A stretch of 64,000 nucleotides of DNA from HK1 sp965221725 (GTDB lineage: Bacteria; Pseudomonadota; Gammaproteobacteria; HK1), in assembly GCA_965221725.1 (NCBI GenBank), contig OZ244909.1, forward strand, positions 2,108,001-2,172,000, read 5' to 3'. The position numbers and the translations under genes are program-made. Below the pieces are notes generated by a model. The model saw only the letters and a list, made by a program, of their open reading frames with translations. It did not search any database and was not told the DNA's origin. Positions 1 through 10,200 of the stretch are shown one piece after another; position 1 is the first letter of the stretch; every line of letters begins with the position of its first letter.

Positions 1-344
1 AAGCGGAACTGGAACGACTCCTCGCCGGCCCCGAGTTACACCCCTCCGATCTGTTCGCCCTGCTCGCACCGGACAATCCGCGACACCACGAAGCGCCCGC
101 GGCCGACATCGAAAGCGACTCGGGGCCCATGCGGTGGCGCTCGTCACGGTTCATCATCGGAGCCGACTACGGGACGCGGGCATCGGCCGTCATCCTGCTC
201 GGGGCGGGAGGCGCCGGGATCTTCGTCGAGCGGAGCTTCGATTCAAGCGGCGCGATGGTCGGCGACGTCGCCTTCGAACTCGGCATGGGAGGCGCCTCGC
301 CCGAGAGCGAGCGGGGCACCGGACTCGCCGGAGCGCCGGGCTGA
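1..344 (+). CDS. NRDE/TANGO2-family protein, C-terminal part
   Basis: This is the 3' end of a gene that begins before the window; the open frame enters at base 3 and stops at 344, giving about 113 residues. The segment carries a LSSxFI-like stretch (RSSRFIIGADYGTRASAV) followed by a Ser/Thr-Val-hydrophobic run and FVERSF. This matches the C-terminal layout of NRDE (TANGO2-like) proteins, where a YGTRxS motif precedes the last strand. The biochemical role of bacterial members is not settled, so none is given. It lies 37 bases before the HIT gene on the same strand, so the two may be co-transcribed. The family call rests on these short motifs only; the N-terminal NRDE signature is outside the window. 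Confidence 0.6.
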   Translation, partial: AELERLLAGPELHPSDLFALLAPDNPRHHEAPAADIESDSGPMRWRSSRFIIGADYGTRASAVILLGAGGAGIFVERSFDSSGAMVGDVAFELGMGGASPESERGTGLAGAPG

Positions 345-381
345 ACGGCCCCGACCGGCTCCGAACGGAAGGAGGCTCGCG

Positions 382-801
382 ATGCGCCGCGACCCGGACT
401 GCACGTTCTGCAAGATCGTCTCGGGTGAGATCCCTTCGTTCAAGCTGTTCGAGGACGAAGCGACTTTCGCGTTCATGGACATCAATCCGGCCAACGAGGG
501 CCACGCGCTGGTCATTCCCAGGGAACACACGCCCGATCTCTACGCGGTGCCCGACGAGGTGCTCGCCCGCACCGTGGTGACCGCGAAGCGGGTGGCGGCA
601 GCCCTCACCCGGGCGCTGAACCCGGATGGACTCAACCTCATACAGGGCAACGGGGCCGCGGCCGCGCAGTCGGTGATGCACTTCCACATACACGTCCTGC
701 CCCGGATCACGGACGACGCGCTCGCCATGAACTGGGGTCTGAAGCTCGGCGACATCGACGCCATCGGCCGGCTCGCCGAACGCATCCGCGTGTGGATATG
801 A
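382..801 (+). CDS. HIT family protein (HinT-like nucleotide hydrolase)
   Basis: A 139-residue cytoplasmic protein of the histidine triad family, whose members hydrolyse nucleoside phosphoramidates or related nucleotide conjugates. The triad is visible as HFHIHVLP with histidines at about residues 100, 102 and 104, and the N-terminal half has the usual CTFCKIVSGEIPS start and an FMDINP segment. A GGAGG ribosome site lies about six bases before the ATG. The length fits stand-alone HIT proteins. The substrate cannot be read from sequence. The gene ends convergently with the MazG-like gene. Confidence 0.9.
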   Translation: MRRDPDCTFCKIVSGEIPSFKLFEDEATFAFMDINPANEGHALVIPREHTPDLYAVPDEVLARTVVTAKRVAAALTRALNPDGLNLIQGNGAAAAQSVMHFHIHVLPRITDDALAMNWGLKLGDIDAIGRLAERIRVWI

Positions 802-915
802 AGATGCGGCTCGTTTGACGACCGTCCATCAGAGCACATGCCTTGCCTGCGACCCGCCTCACCAACCCGACCGCCACCCTGCCCCGCGCCGGCACCGCCC
901 CTTGAGAAACGTGAG

Positions 916-1275
916 CTACAGCCGGTTGTACTTCCTCGCGTTGCCGCGTGCCTTCTCCGGCGGGTATTTCTCCTCGTTGCGTGCGATCTTGCGTCGGACG
1001 GCGGCATCGAGGTCGACGCCGACCTTGTCCGCGAGGCGCAGGAGATAGATCTGAACATCGGCGATCTCTTCGGCGACGCGATCGTGCAGCGGGTGTCCGG
1101 GACGGACCGCGCGCGACTGCGCCTCGTCGAGCCACTGGAAGATCTCCAGCAACTCCGCCGCCTCCACCGACAGGGCGGCGGCGAGGTTCTTCGGGGCGTG
1201 AAACTGTTCCCAGTCCCGGGCATCGGCAAAGGACTGGAGCGCGCGTTGCAGCCCTTCAACATCAAGCTTGCTCAT
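916..1275 (-). CDS. MazG-like nucleotide pyrophosphohydrolase
   Basis: A 119-residue protein of the all-alpha NTP pyrophosphohydrolase superfamily (RS21-C6/dCTPase type), which cleaves non-canonical or excess (d)NTPs to monophosphates. The metal-binding pattern is visible: EAAELLEIFQW in the first helix and EEIADVQIYLLRLAD in the second, giving the E-x2-E and E-x3-D acid pairs. The open frame extends upstream to 1377, but the ATG at 1275 (MSKLDVEGL) fits the family length and the upstream residues look non-coding. The basic end (KARGNARKYN) is usual for this group. Confidence 0.87.
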   Translation of the reverse strand: MSKLDVEGLQRALQSFADARDWEQFHAPKNLAAALSVEAAELLEIFQWLDEAQSRAVRPGHPLHDRVAEEIADVQIYLLRLADKVGVDLDAAVRRKIARNEEKYPPEKARGNARKYNRL

Positions 1276-1498
1276 CGGCGAGCCTCGGCGCTTGCTTCCC
1301 CAGGAACGTACGCACTCGCGATCCGGTGAGAAATGCGCGTCAGGGTGGGTGGGAAGGAGACGGGCATTCAGCCGCATTTCTCACAAGCCGTCGAATCGAA
1401 GCCATCCGGCGCCTGGGTGGTTTTCCGATCCCTGTCGGTAGCTGGTGAGACGTGCGGGTTGATGCGGGCGTACCGGCGGCTTCGGCGCGGCGCAGAGG

Positions 1499-2371
1499 TC
1501 AGGCGGCCACGAGTTCCACCCGCCCGTTCCCGAGCACCACGACGTCGCGTTCCAGGGCTCGGGTGCGGAACGAGACCTCGTCGCCGTCGACCCACATGTC
1601 GGTGCGCAGCGTCTCCCCGGGATACACCGGAGCGGTGAACCGCACCTGCATGGAGTGGATGCGGCTGCCGTCGTAGTCGCACACCGCGGCCATCACTGCA
1701 TGGCCCGCATGGCCCATCGTGCACATGCCGTGGAGGATGGGCCGCTCGAAGCCCGCCGCCCGCGCCACTGCCGGGTCCGCGTGCAGGGGGTTGCGGTCGC
1801 CGCTCAGGCGGTAGACGAGCGCCGCCTCGCGGGCCACCGTGAGGTCCTGGTGGAGGTCCGGCTCGCGCCGCGGGAGCCGGTGCACGGGCCGCGGCCGCGC
1901 GTCACGTCCGCCGCAGCCGCCATCGCCGCGCAGCAGCGTCGTCTGCTCCAGAGTGCAGACCGGCGCTCCCGTCGCCGCCTCCACCACATCCCGTTGCGCA
2001 AACATGAACGCTCCGAACGCGGCCCCCTTGTCATCGACGCCGACGATCCGGGTCTTGCCGCAGAGCTTCACGCCAATCGGAAGCGGCCGGTGAATCGTGA
2101 ACACCTGCTCGCCGTGCAGCACCCGCTTCCAGTCGACCCCGGTGCCCGGATCCTTCAGCCAGAACCCCGGGTAGGCAACGACGTTCGCCATCATCGGGAG
2201 CACCTCCAGCCCCTCCTCGTAGACATGACGCAGATGGCCGGGGTGCACCGGCTGCGTGCCGAAACCCACTCCGAGAGCGTAGAGGATGCAGTCGGTGTCG
2301 CTCAGGGTCTGGGTGATCTCGGGAACCTCGTATCCCATGATCGCGTCGTAGGTGATGGCCATCTCGTGCAT
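1499..2371 (-). CDS. MaoC-like (R)-specific enoyl-CoA hydratase
   Basis: A protein of about 290 residues with two hot-dog folds, like the hydratase-2 region of peroxisomal multifunctional enzyme. The second fold carries the hydratase-2 signature GDRNPLHADP followed by GFERPILHGMC, which supplies the catalytic Asp and His. The expected reaction is hydration of trans-2-enoyl-CoA to (R)-3-hydroxyacyl-CoA. An AAAGGAG site lies 3 bases before ATG 2371 and 12 bases before the alternative ATG 2362, so the start is uncertain by three codons. The gene begins 13 bases after the DUF4143 ATPase stops, and the nearby CoA-transferase suggests acyl-CoA catabolism. Confidence 0.85.
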   Translation of the reverse strand: MHEMAITYDAIMGYEVPEITQTLSDTDCILYALGVGFGTQPVHPGHLRHVYEEGLEVLPMMANVVAYPGFWLKDPGTGVDWKRVLHGEQVFTIHRPLPIGVKLCGKTRIVGVDDKGAAFGAFMFAQRDVVEAATGAPVCTLEQTTLLRGDGGCGGRDARPRPVHRLPRREPDLHQDLTVAREAALVYRLSGDRNPLHADPAVARAAGFERPILHGMCTMGHAGHAVMAAVCDYDGSRIHSMQVRFTAPVYPGETLRTDMWVDGDEVSFRTRALERDVVVLGNGRVELVAA

Positions 2372-2384
2372 GTGCTCCTTTCGT

Positions 2385-3542
2385 TCAGCCCGCGGCCGAT
2401 TGCTCGATATGGTCCACCAGACCTTCGAGGTCACAGATGATTCGGGCTCCGCCCTCGATGAAGTCGCTGCGCTGGCACACCAGGAATCGCCGATCCGCGC
2501 TCACCAGGTCCGCGTTGGCCTCGAGCCGGCCCATGTCGCCCGGGGCAGGGCGGGTGGTGAGCTTGATCTCCATCGCCCAGAGTTCCGTGCCGATGCGGAT
2601 GAGGAGATCGATCTCGCGCTGGTCGCTCGTACGCAGATGGAATGCCTCGAACGGCCGGCCGGTCGCCTTCAGCGCGGCCAGCACCTGGTCGATGACGAAC
2701 CCTTCCCAGCTCGCTCCGACCCAGGGCTGGGCCAGCAGCGTGTTCCGGTCGGATACGTTCAGCAGTGCGTGCAGTAGTCCCGCATCGCGCCAGTACACCT
2801 TCGGGCGCCTGATGATGCGCTTGTGCACATTCGCGTGATAGGCCGGCAGACGGCGCACCAGGTACGCGCCCTCCAGATAGTCCAGGTAGCTGTTTACCGT
2901 GTGATAGGAGAGCGCCAGGCTTTTCCCGATCCGGCTGGCGTTCCATTCCTGGCCGTGCGCGGCGGCAAGCATCAGCAGCAGGCGATGCGTCGTTCCCGGG
3001 TGGGCGGGCAAGCCCCAGTTGGGGAGGTCTCGCTGCACCAGCAGGTTCAGGTAGTCGTGCTGCCAGACGGGGAAACCGCGGCCGTTCAGCACTCCGCCGT
3101 CGGGATAGCCGCCGAAGAGCCAGAGCCGGCGTCGTTGCGGGTCGCTGCGGAGTTCGGTGTGAAGCAGCGGAGTGAGTTCGACGACGGAGAGCCGTCCGGC
3201 GAGCGATTCGGACACTTGTGTCATGAGGGAGGGGGAGATCGAACCCAGCAACAGAAATCGTCCGTTGCGCCGCCGATCGTCGTCGATCGCACCGCGCAGC
3301 CGCGGGAATATCTCCGGCCAGACCTGCGCTTCGTCCAGCACCACGAGTTCGGACCCGCCCGCCGCGGTGTCCCACTCCAGGTCGAGCCGCAACCGATCGG
3401 GCTCCTGCTCCAGGTCGAAGTATCGTCCGCCCAGAGACCGGGCGAGCGTTGTCTTGCCGCACTGACGAGGGCCGACCAACGCGACGGCGGGGTAGGCTCC
3501 GAGGCGGGTGCGCAGCAGTGCGCCTGTCTTGCGGGCAAACAC
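2385..3542 (-). CDS. AAA-family ATPase with DUF4143 domain
   Basis: A 385-residue protein with an N-terminal P-loop (GPRQCGKTTLA, Lys at about 30), a Walker B region (ELVVLDEAQVWPE, about 64-76), a GSISPSL sensor-like motif, a winged-helix-like middle region (ASRIGKSLALSYHTVNSYL) and a C-terminal DUF4143 nuclease-like fold ending in EIDLLIRIGTELWAMEIK. The last pattern resembles the D-ExK core of PD-(D/E)XK proteins. Family members are widespread and mobile; their function is unknown. Translation starts at GTG 3542 without a strong ribosome site, and an 18-bp AT-rich palindrome lies just upstream. It sits between two acyl-CoA genes on the same strand and looks like an insertion into that group. 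Confidence 0.88.
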   Translation of the reverse strand: MFARKTGALLRTRLGAYPAVALVGPRQCGKTTLARSLGGRYFDLEQEPDRLRLDLEWDTAAGGSELVVLDEAQVWPEIFPRLRGAIDDDRRRNGRFLLLGSISPSLMTQVSESLAGRLSVVELTPLLHTELRSDPQRRRLWLFGGYPDGGVLNGRGFPVWQHDYLNLLVQRDLPNWGLPAHPGTTHRLLLMLAAAHGQEWNASRIGKSLALSYHTVNSYLDYLEGAYLVRRLPAYHANVHKRIIRRPKVYWRDAGLLHALLNVSDRNTLLAQPWVGASWEGFVIDQVLAALKATGRPFEAFHLRTSDQREIDLLIRIGTELWAMEIKLTTRPAPGDMGRLEANADLVSADRRFLVCQRSDFIEGGARIICDLEGLVDHIEQSAAG

Positions 3543-3552
3543 GGTTCGTATT

Positions 3553-3570
3553 TTAGAAATTCATTTCTAA
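3553..3570. promoter_or_regulatory. 18-bp palindrome upstream of the DUF4143 ATPase
   Basis: The sequence TTAGAAATTCATTTCTAA has two perfect 8-bp arms separated by TC and is strikingly AT-rich in this GC-rich DNA. It ends 10 bases before the GTG start of the minus-strand ATPase, where a repressor site or a core promoter would be expected. The symmetry is read directly; the regulatory role is inferred. Confidence 0.5.
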
Positions 3571-3733
3571 TTTGCAAGAAACGGCGGGGACGCGGGTGTA
3601 CAGCGGATTGGCGGTGATCTCGCGATCGGGCACGTCCCACTTTCGCCGACGAGGGCTGGGGGCTCCGGCCCGAGATCTCCCGGGGCCGACAACGAGCCCC
3701 CCCACCAATGCGGTATGCACCCGGGCGGACCGG

Positions 3734-4978
3734 TCAAGCGGCGGGATCCCCGTGGTTGCGGCGCATTGCGTCCGTCGTGACGCCGGCCTCGACGAGGTGG
3801 TCGATCTCCGCGCGTCCGAAGCCGAGCTCGGTGAGAATCTCCACGCTGTGCTCGCCGAGCCGCGGCGGGGCGCGACGGATGGCGCCAGGGGTCTTCGAGA
3901 ACTGCGCCGGGACGCCCGGATAGCGCAAGGTTCCCAGATCCGGGTGCTCCATCGTCTGCCAGAAGCCGGTGGCGGCGAGATGCGGATCACCGGCGAGATC
4001 GTCCGGCTGGCTGATGGGCATCGACGGGATGTGCGCGGCGTCGAATGCGTCGAGCCATTCGGCGGTAGTGCGCTCGGTCAGCAGCTCGGCGAGGGTCGCG
4101 TAGACCGCGTCGATGTGCGCGAGGCGGTTCGGCAGGGTCGCGAACCGCGGGTCGGCGGCCAGGTCCGGCCGGTCCGCGACCGCGAACAGCGCCGCCCACT
4201 GGCGATCGGTGTAGGGAAGCACGCCGATCCAGCCGTCGCGGGTACGGTAGGGGCGCCGGCCGGGGGAGAGCGTGCGCGGATAGCCCATCGGGCCGCGCGG
4301 CGGCTCGTAGACCCACCCGTAGAGATGCTCGAACATGTTGAAGGCAACGAGGGTCTCGAACATCGGCACCTCGACGCACTGGCCCTCGCCGGTTCGCGCG
4401 CGGTGCAGCAGCGCCGCGAGCATGGCCACCGCGACGTGCAGTCCCGTCACCTTGTCGGCGACCACGGAGTTGACGTAGCGCGGCTCGCCGTCGACCGCCT
4501 GGAGCGCGGCGAGCCCGGACACCGCCTGGATCATGTCGTCGTAGGCGGGCTTGTGGCCATACGGCCCGTAGCGGCCGAAGCCCCACGCGCCGCAGTAGAC
4601 GATGGACGGGTTGCGCGCGCTCACCGCGGGGTAGTCGAGCCCGAGCCGGTCGATCGCCTGCGGGCGCAGGTTGTGTACGAACGCGTCGGCGCTTTCCAGA
4701 AGCCGCATCATGGCCGCCAGGCCGTGGGGCGCCTTGAGATCGAGCACGATGCTGCGCTTGTTGCGGTTGTTGGTGAGGAAGATGGCCCCCATCCCATCGT
4801 CCACCGGCGGGGGGCCGGCGCCCCGCATGGTGTCGCCACCGGGGGCTTCCACCTTGATCACGTCCGCGCCCAGATCACCAAGCATCTGGGTCGCGACGGG
4901 ACCGAGCAGGATCGCCGTGAGATCGACGACCCGCATCCCCGCCAGGGGGCCGCTCGATTCAGGGGGCGCTTCCGTCAT
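3734..4978 (-). CDS. CaiB/BaiF class III CoA-transferase
   Basis: A 414-residue cytoplasmic enzyme that moves CoA between carboxylic acids through an aspartyl-CoA thioester. The start (PLAGMRVVDLTAILLGPVAT) and LGADVIKVEAPGGDTMR are family signatures. The catalytic Asp is expected at about residue 147 in PAYDDMIQAVSGL. LDLKAPHGL and RPGAIDRLGL-like segments complete the N-terminal Rossmann part. The C-terminal two-layer domain is present and the length is normal. It shares strand with the MaoC gene but is separated from it by the ATPase. The acid substrate cannot be told from sequence. Confidence 0.93.
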   Translation of the reverse strand: MTEAPPESSGPLAGMRVVDLTAILLGPVATQMLGDLGADVIKVEAPGGDTMRGAGPPPVDDGMGAIFLTNNRNKRSIVLDLKAPHGLAAMMRLLESADAFVHNLRPQAIDRLGLDYPAVSARNPSIVYCGAWGFGRYGPYGHKPAYDDMIQAVSGLAALQAVDGEPRYVNSVVADKVTGLHVAVAMLAALLHRARTGEGQCVEVPMFETLVAFNMFEHLYGWVYEPPRGPMGYPRTLSPGRRPYRTRDGWIGVLPYTDRQWAALFAVADRPDLAADPRFATLPNRLAHIDAVYATLAELLTERTTAEWLDAFDAAHIPSMPISQPDDLAGDPHLAATGFWQTMEHPDLGTLRYPGVPAQFSKTPGAIRRAPPRLGEHSVEILTELGFGRAEIDHLVEAGVTTDAMRRNHGDPAA

Positions 4979-5175
4979 GGCTCACGGTTCGGCGCGAAGC
5001 CGATGTCTCGGAGCGGCGGATGATCGCTCGGGAGCGGGGGTTCGCGGGCCTCGGGGCGCGCTTGGCCGCCACCACGGATGACTGACTTCCGCACGATGGT
5101 GGATGCCCTCGCCGATCGCACGCCGGTCGGTCGACCGGTGCAAAGTCCATGGCGACGCCAGGCGCGATAGTGCTC

Positions 5176-5508
5176 TCACTTCGGCTTCACGACGGACTCG
5201 AAGAACGGGGCGTTCACCATGAGCTTGTTCTCCTGCCGGACGAGCCAGCCCGCCTCGGCGCTCGCCGCGACGTAGGCCAGCCAGTCCGGGTCCGCCCACA
5301 TCGCGGCGCGCTTGGCCTCGCGATCCCCGGCGTTCTCGTAGACCCAGATGTGGACGTACTGGTTCGGGTCGCCGGTCTCGCAGAGACCGTAGAGCAGCGG
5401 CTCGCCGAGGTGACGCCGCTGTGGCGCGAAGCCCTTCTCCTCGTAGAGCGCCAGGTGTTTCGCGATGGTGCCGGGCGCGCAGGTGTAGGTGCGGATGTCG
5501 AATAGCAT
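5176..5508 (-). CDS. NIPSNAP-family protein
   Basis: A 110-residue ferredoxin-like alpha/beta-barrel protein. It opens with the typical MLFDIRTYTCAPGTIAKHL and continues with GEPLLYGLCETGDPNQ and VHIWVYENAGDREAKR, which are NIPSNAP signatures. Bacterial members often accompany genes for catabolism of organic acids or aromatic compounds, but their activity is not established. It is divergent from the FAD oxidoreductase, with 145 bases between the two starts. It probably belongs with the CoA-transferase and MaoC genes. Confidence 0.85.
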   Translation of the reverse strand: MLFDIRTYTCAPGTIAKHLALYEEKGFAPQRRHLGEPLLYGLCETGDPNQYVHIWVYENAGDREAKRAAMWADPDWLAYVAASAEAGWLVRQENKLMVNAPFFESVVKPK

Positions 5509-5653
5509 CTGGGTCTCCCTGTGAGTGTCGAACCGCGTCGGATCTCGCGGTCGAGCCGGTGCGTGATCCCGCCCGCGAATCTATCGCACTCGGCCCCGAT
5601 TCTGCGATCCTTCGCGGTGATGCATACGGATCATTTCTCAGGGGTTCACTTCC

Positions 5654-6994
5654 ATGCCGATGATCACGGACTCCACCCCGATCACATTCTCCGATCCGCT
5701 GCCCGATGCCGTCGACGTCGCGGTGATCGGCGCCGGCGTGGTCGGTACGTCGACGGCCTGGTTCCTCGCCCGTCAGGGGGCGAAGGTCGCGCTGCTCGAG
5801 AAGGGAAAGGTGGCGGGGGAGCAGTCGAGCCGCAACTGGGGCTGGGTGCGCCAGCAGGGACGGGATCGGGACGAGTTGCCGATCATGATGGAGTCGAACC
5901 GGATCTGGCGGGGGCTCGCCGGGGAGACCGGAGAACGGGACCTCGAATTCACCGCTGCGGGCTGCGTGTACCTGGCGGAGGACGAACGCGCCCTCGCCCG
6001 GTTCGAGCAATGGCACGAGCTCGCGAAGGAGCATCAGCTCGATACCCGCATGCTCTCGGCCGAGGAGGCGCGGGCGACGGTGCCGGGCGTGGAGGGGCGG
6101 TGGGTCGGCGGCATGCTGACCCCGAGCGACGGCCGGGCGGAGCCGTTCGTCGCGGTGCCGGCGCTTGCCCGCGCGGTGCGCGGGCTCGGGGGGGCGGTCA
6201 CCGAGCACTGCGCGGTCCGTACCGTGGAAACCACGAACAGCCGGGTCCGATGCGTGCACACCGAACGCGGGCCGGTGCGGGCGGACCGGGTGGTGCTCGC
6301 CGGCGGGGCATGGTCGACGTACTTCGCCGCGAACGCGGGGCTCGACCTGCCGCAGCTTGCCGTGCGCTCCACCGTGGCCCGCACCCGTGCCGCGCCGGAT
6401 CGCGGCCTGCCCAACGTCTCCACCCCGGGGTTCACCATGCGCCGGCGCACCGACGGCGGCTACAGCGTCTCGACCGGAGACGTCGCGGAGCACTACCTGT
6501 GCGCGCGCTCGTTCCGGGATCTGACGAAGTTCCTGCCGCTCATGAAGCAGTCCGCGAGAGACCTGCGGCTCAGGCCGAAGCCACCGGCGGGCTATCCCGG
6601 CGCCTGGGGCTCGAAATCGCGCTGGTCCGCCGGCGAGGTCACCCCGTTCGAGCGCACGCGGGTGCTCGATCCGCCACCGTCGAAGGAGGTCCACCGGCGG
6701 CTGCGCGACCGGCTGCCGAGGCGGACGCCATGGCTCGCCAGGGCGGGCATCGCCGAGATCTGGGCCGGGATGATCGACGTGACCCCCGACGCCGTGCCCT
6801 ATCTGTGCGAGGCGCCGGCGCTCCCGGGCCTGTTCATCGGCACCGGCATGAGCGGGCACGGCTTCGGGATCGGGCCAGGCGTGGGCCGGGTGCTTGCCGA
6901 CCTGGTCCTCGGCCGACCGACCGGCTTCGATCTGTCCCGATTCCGCTTCGAGCGGTTCACCGACGGCAGCCCCATCGCGCCCGGTCCGTACTGA
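5654..6994 (+). CDS. FAD-dependent oxidoreductase (DAO family)
   Basis: A 446-residue flavoprotein of the D-amino-acid oxidase/glycine oxidase class. The dinucleotide-binding motif GAGVVGTSTAWFLARQG lies at about residues 26-42, followed by an acidic strand end (VALLEKG). SRNWGWVRQQGRD resembles the region that contacts flavin in this family, and GTGMSGHGFGIGPGVGR near the C-terminus is the second flavin-binding segment. Members oxidise secondary or tertiary amines or amino acids; the substrate here is unknown. An earlier start in another frame was rejected because the N-terminus at 5654 fits family length. Confidence 0.9.
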   Translation: MPMITDSTPITFSDPLPDAVDVAVIGAGVVGTSTAWFLARQGAKVALLEKGKVAGEQSSRNWGWVRQQGRDRDELPIMMESNRIWRGLAGETGERDLEFTAAGCVYLAEDERALARFEQWHELAKEHQLDTRMLSAEEARATVPGVEGRWVGGMLTPSDGRAEPFVAVPALARAVRGLGGAVTEHCAVRTVETTNSRVRCVHTERGPVRADRVVLAGGAWSTYFAANAGLDLPQLAVRSTVARTRAAPDRGLPNVSTPGFTMRRRTDGGYSVSTGDVAEHYLCARSFRDLTKFLPLMKQSARDLRLRPKPPAGYPGAWGSKSRWSAGEVTPFERTRVLDPPPSKEVHRRLRDRLPRRTPWLARAGIAEIWAGMIDVTPDAVPYLCEAPALPGLFIGTGMSGHGFGIGPGVGRVLADLVLGRPTGFDLSRFRFERFTDGSPIAPGPY

Positions 6995-7235
6995 GCCCCG
7001 TCCGGCGCGCCGCCGACCGATAACTCGCCACCCCTCGGATCCCGGGGGCGGAACCCACGCGATCACCCATGCGATCGCCACCGCAGTGACGCAATCCCGA
7101 GGGAGGCCACGACTCTCCGACCGTTCAGCCCCGCCTGTCGCGGGGACCATCCCCCCGAGACCCGAAGGGTTACGATACATCGATTGAGGGAGTAGCCCGA
7201 AAACCCGATTCCGTCCTTGCGGGAGGCATGACACG

Positions 7236-10200
7236 ATGAGCGGATTCCGAAAGATTCTGGTAGCCAACCGCGGCGAGATCGCGATTCGGGTGCTGCGCGC
7301 GGCCAACGAGATGGGCAAGGCCACGGTCGCGGTCTTCTCCGGCGAGGACCGGCTCGCGCTCCATCGTTCCAAGGCCGACGAGTCGTACCACATCGGCGAG
7401 GGCCTGGGCCCGATCGCCGCCTACCTGTCGGTGGACGAGATCCTGCGGGTCGCGCGCGCGACCGGGGCCGACGCCATCCACCCCGGGTACGGCTTCCTGT
7501 CCGAGTCCCCGGAGTTCGCCGAGGCTTGCGCCGCGCACGACATCGCCTTCATCGGCCCGCGTCCCGACACCCTGCGGCGCCTCGGCGACAAGGTCTCCGC
7601 GCGGGCCATCGCCGCCGCCGCCGGCGTACCCACGGTGCCCGCGACCGGCGCGCTCCCCGCCGATCCGCAAACCGCGCTCATGGCGGCGCAGGAGGTCGGC
7701 TTCCCCGGCATCCTCAAGGCAAGCTGGGGCGGCGGCGGCCGCGGCATGCGGGTGGTGGAGACCCCGGACGGATTCGAGGCGGCGCTGCTCGCGGCCCGGC
7801 GCGAGGCGGCGGCGGCCTTCGGCAAGGACGACATCTATCTGGAACGATTCATCCGGCGCGCGCGCCACCTGGAGGTCCAAGTGCTGGCGGACGCCGGGGG
7901 CCGCATCGTCCATCTCTTCGAGCGCGACTGCTCGGTGCAGCGTCGCAACCAGAAGATCGTCGAGTGCGCTCCGGCCCCGGGGCTGGCCTCCGGGCAACGC
8001 GAAGAGCTGACCGGATACGCGCTGGCCATCGCGCGCAGGGCCGACTACCTCAACGCCGGAACGGTCGAGTTCCTGCACGACATCGACACCGGCCACTTCC
8101 ACTTCATCGAGGTCAACCCCCGCATCCAGGTCGAGCATACGGTCACCGAGCAGGTCACCGGGGTCGATCTGGTGCGGGCCCAGATCCGCATCGCCGAGGG
8201 TGGCGTCATCGGCGACGGGCCGGATGCGGCCTGCCCGCCGCAGGATGCCCTCGCGCTGCGCGGCCACGCCGTGCAGTGCCGGATCACGACCGAGGACCCG
8301 CTCGACCGCTTCATCCCCGACTACGGCCGCATCACCGCCTACCGGGCCGCGACCGGGTTCGGTATCCGGCTCGACGGCGGCACCGCGTACTCCGGTGCGG
8401 TCATCACCCGGCACTACGACTCGCTGCTGGAGAAGGTCACCGCCTGGGCGCCGTCGCGCAAGGGCGCCATCGACCGGATGCGGCGCGCGCTGCGCGAGTT
8501 CCGCATCCGCGGAGTCGCCACCAACATCGCCTTTCTGGAGAGACTGGTCAGCGACGAAGCGTTCCGGGACGGGCAGGTCACCACCCGCTTCATCGACGAC
8601 AACCCGGATCTGCTTGCCTTCACCCGACCGCGTGACCGGGCGAGCCGGCTTCTGCGCTACATCGCCGAGACCACCATCAACGGCCACCCGGAGGTGAAGG
8701 ATCGGCCCCTGCCGCCGGCCCACGCCCGCAATCCCCGCCCACCCTCCCTGCGGCCGGCATCGTCCGCCCCGGGGACGAAGGCGGCACCTGATGCCGGAGG
8801 GACGGCGCCCACGGAGACGAGTGGCGCAAACGCGCGGCCTGACGCTGGGCCTGACGCCGGAGGTTCATCAGCGGCCGGGGCGAGAGGCGCAAACGTGCGG
8901 CCTGACGCCGGAGGTTCATCGGCAACCGAGGCGGGCGGCGCCAGGGCACCCAACGGCGATCTGAGCCGGGATCCGATCTGCGCCGGATCATCGGCGGCGG
9001 GGACGGGCGGCGCCAGGGCCCTGCTCGACGCCGAGGGGCCGGCCGCAGTGGCGGCATGGATGCTCGGCCAGACGCGCGTGCTCGTCACCGACACCACCAT
9101 GCGCGACGCCCCGCAGTCGCTGCTCGCGACCCGGATGCGCACCCACGACATGACCCGGATTGCTCCGGCCTACGCGCACAACCTCCCCGATCTGTTCTCG
9201 CTCGAATGCTGGGGCGGAGCGACGTTCGACGTGGCGATGCGCTTCCTCGGCGAGTGCCCGTGGGAGCGGCTCCGGCGACTGCGCGCCGGCATCCCGAACC
9301 TTCTCCTGCAGATGCTGCTGCGCGCATCGAACGCGGTGGGCTACACCAACTACCCCGACAACGTGGTGCGCGGGTTCGTGGCCCGGGCGGCGGCGTCCGG
9401 CATCGATCTGTTCCGCATCTTCGACCCCCTGAACTCGGTCGAGAACATGCGGGTCGCGGTGGACGCGGTGCTGGAATCCGGCCGGATCTGCGAGGCGGCC
9501 ATCTGCTACACGGGCGATCTCCACGATCCGCAGCGCCACCGGTACGACCTCGGCTACTACGTCCGCATGGCCCGCGCCCTGCGTGATGCGGGCACCCACA
9601 TCCTCGGCATCAAGGACATGGGCGGTCTCGTCAAGCCCGCCGCCGCCCGCGAGCTGGTCGAAGCGCTGAAAGCGGAAACCGGGCTCCCGGTGCACTTCCA
9701 CACCCACGACACCTCGGGGGTCGCGGCGGCGAGCGTGCTGGCCGCGGTGGACGCCGGGGTCGACGCGGTGGACTTGGCGATGGACAGCCTCTCGGGCTTC
9801 ACCTCGCAGCCCTGTCTCGGCTCGGTGGTGGAGGCGTTGCGCGGCCGCCCGCGCGACACCGGCCTCGACCCCGCCCGGGTCCGGGAGATCTCCGACTACT
9901 GGGAGGCGGTGCGGGCGCAGTACGCGGCGTTCGAGACCGACATGCGGGCACCGGCCTCGGAGGTCTATCTGCACGAGATGCCGGGCGGGCAGTTCACCAA
10001 TCTGCGCGAGCAGGCCCGGTCGCTCGGCCTCGCCGAGCGCTGGCATGAGGTGGCGAGCGCCTACGCCGAGGTGAACCGCATGTTCGGCGACATCGTGAAG
10101 GTCACCCCGACCTCCAAGGTCGTCGGCGACATGGCCCTGGTGATGGTCTCCGGGGGCCTCACCCGCGCCGACGTCGAGGATCCGGACCGCGACATCGCGT

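Noticed and set aside
4982..7393. An 803-codon minus-strand frame across the NIPSNAP and FAD oxidoreductase genes
   Set aside because: It is antisense to well-supported genes and has no domain.
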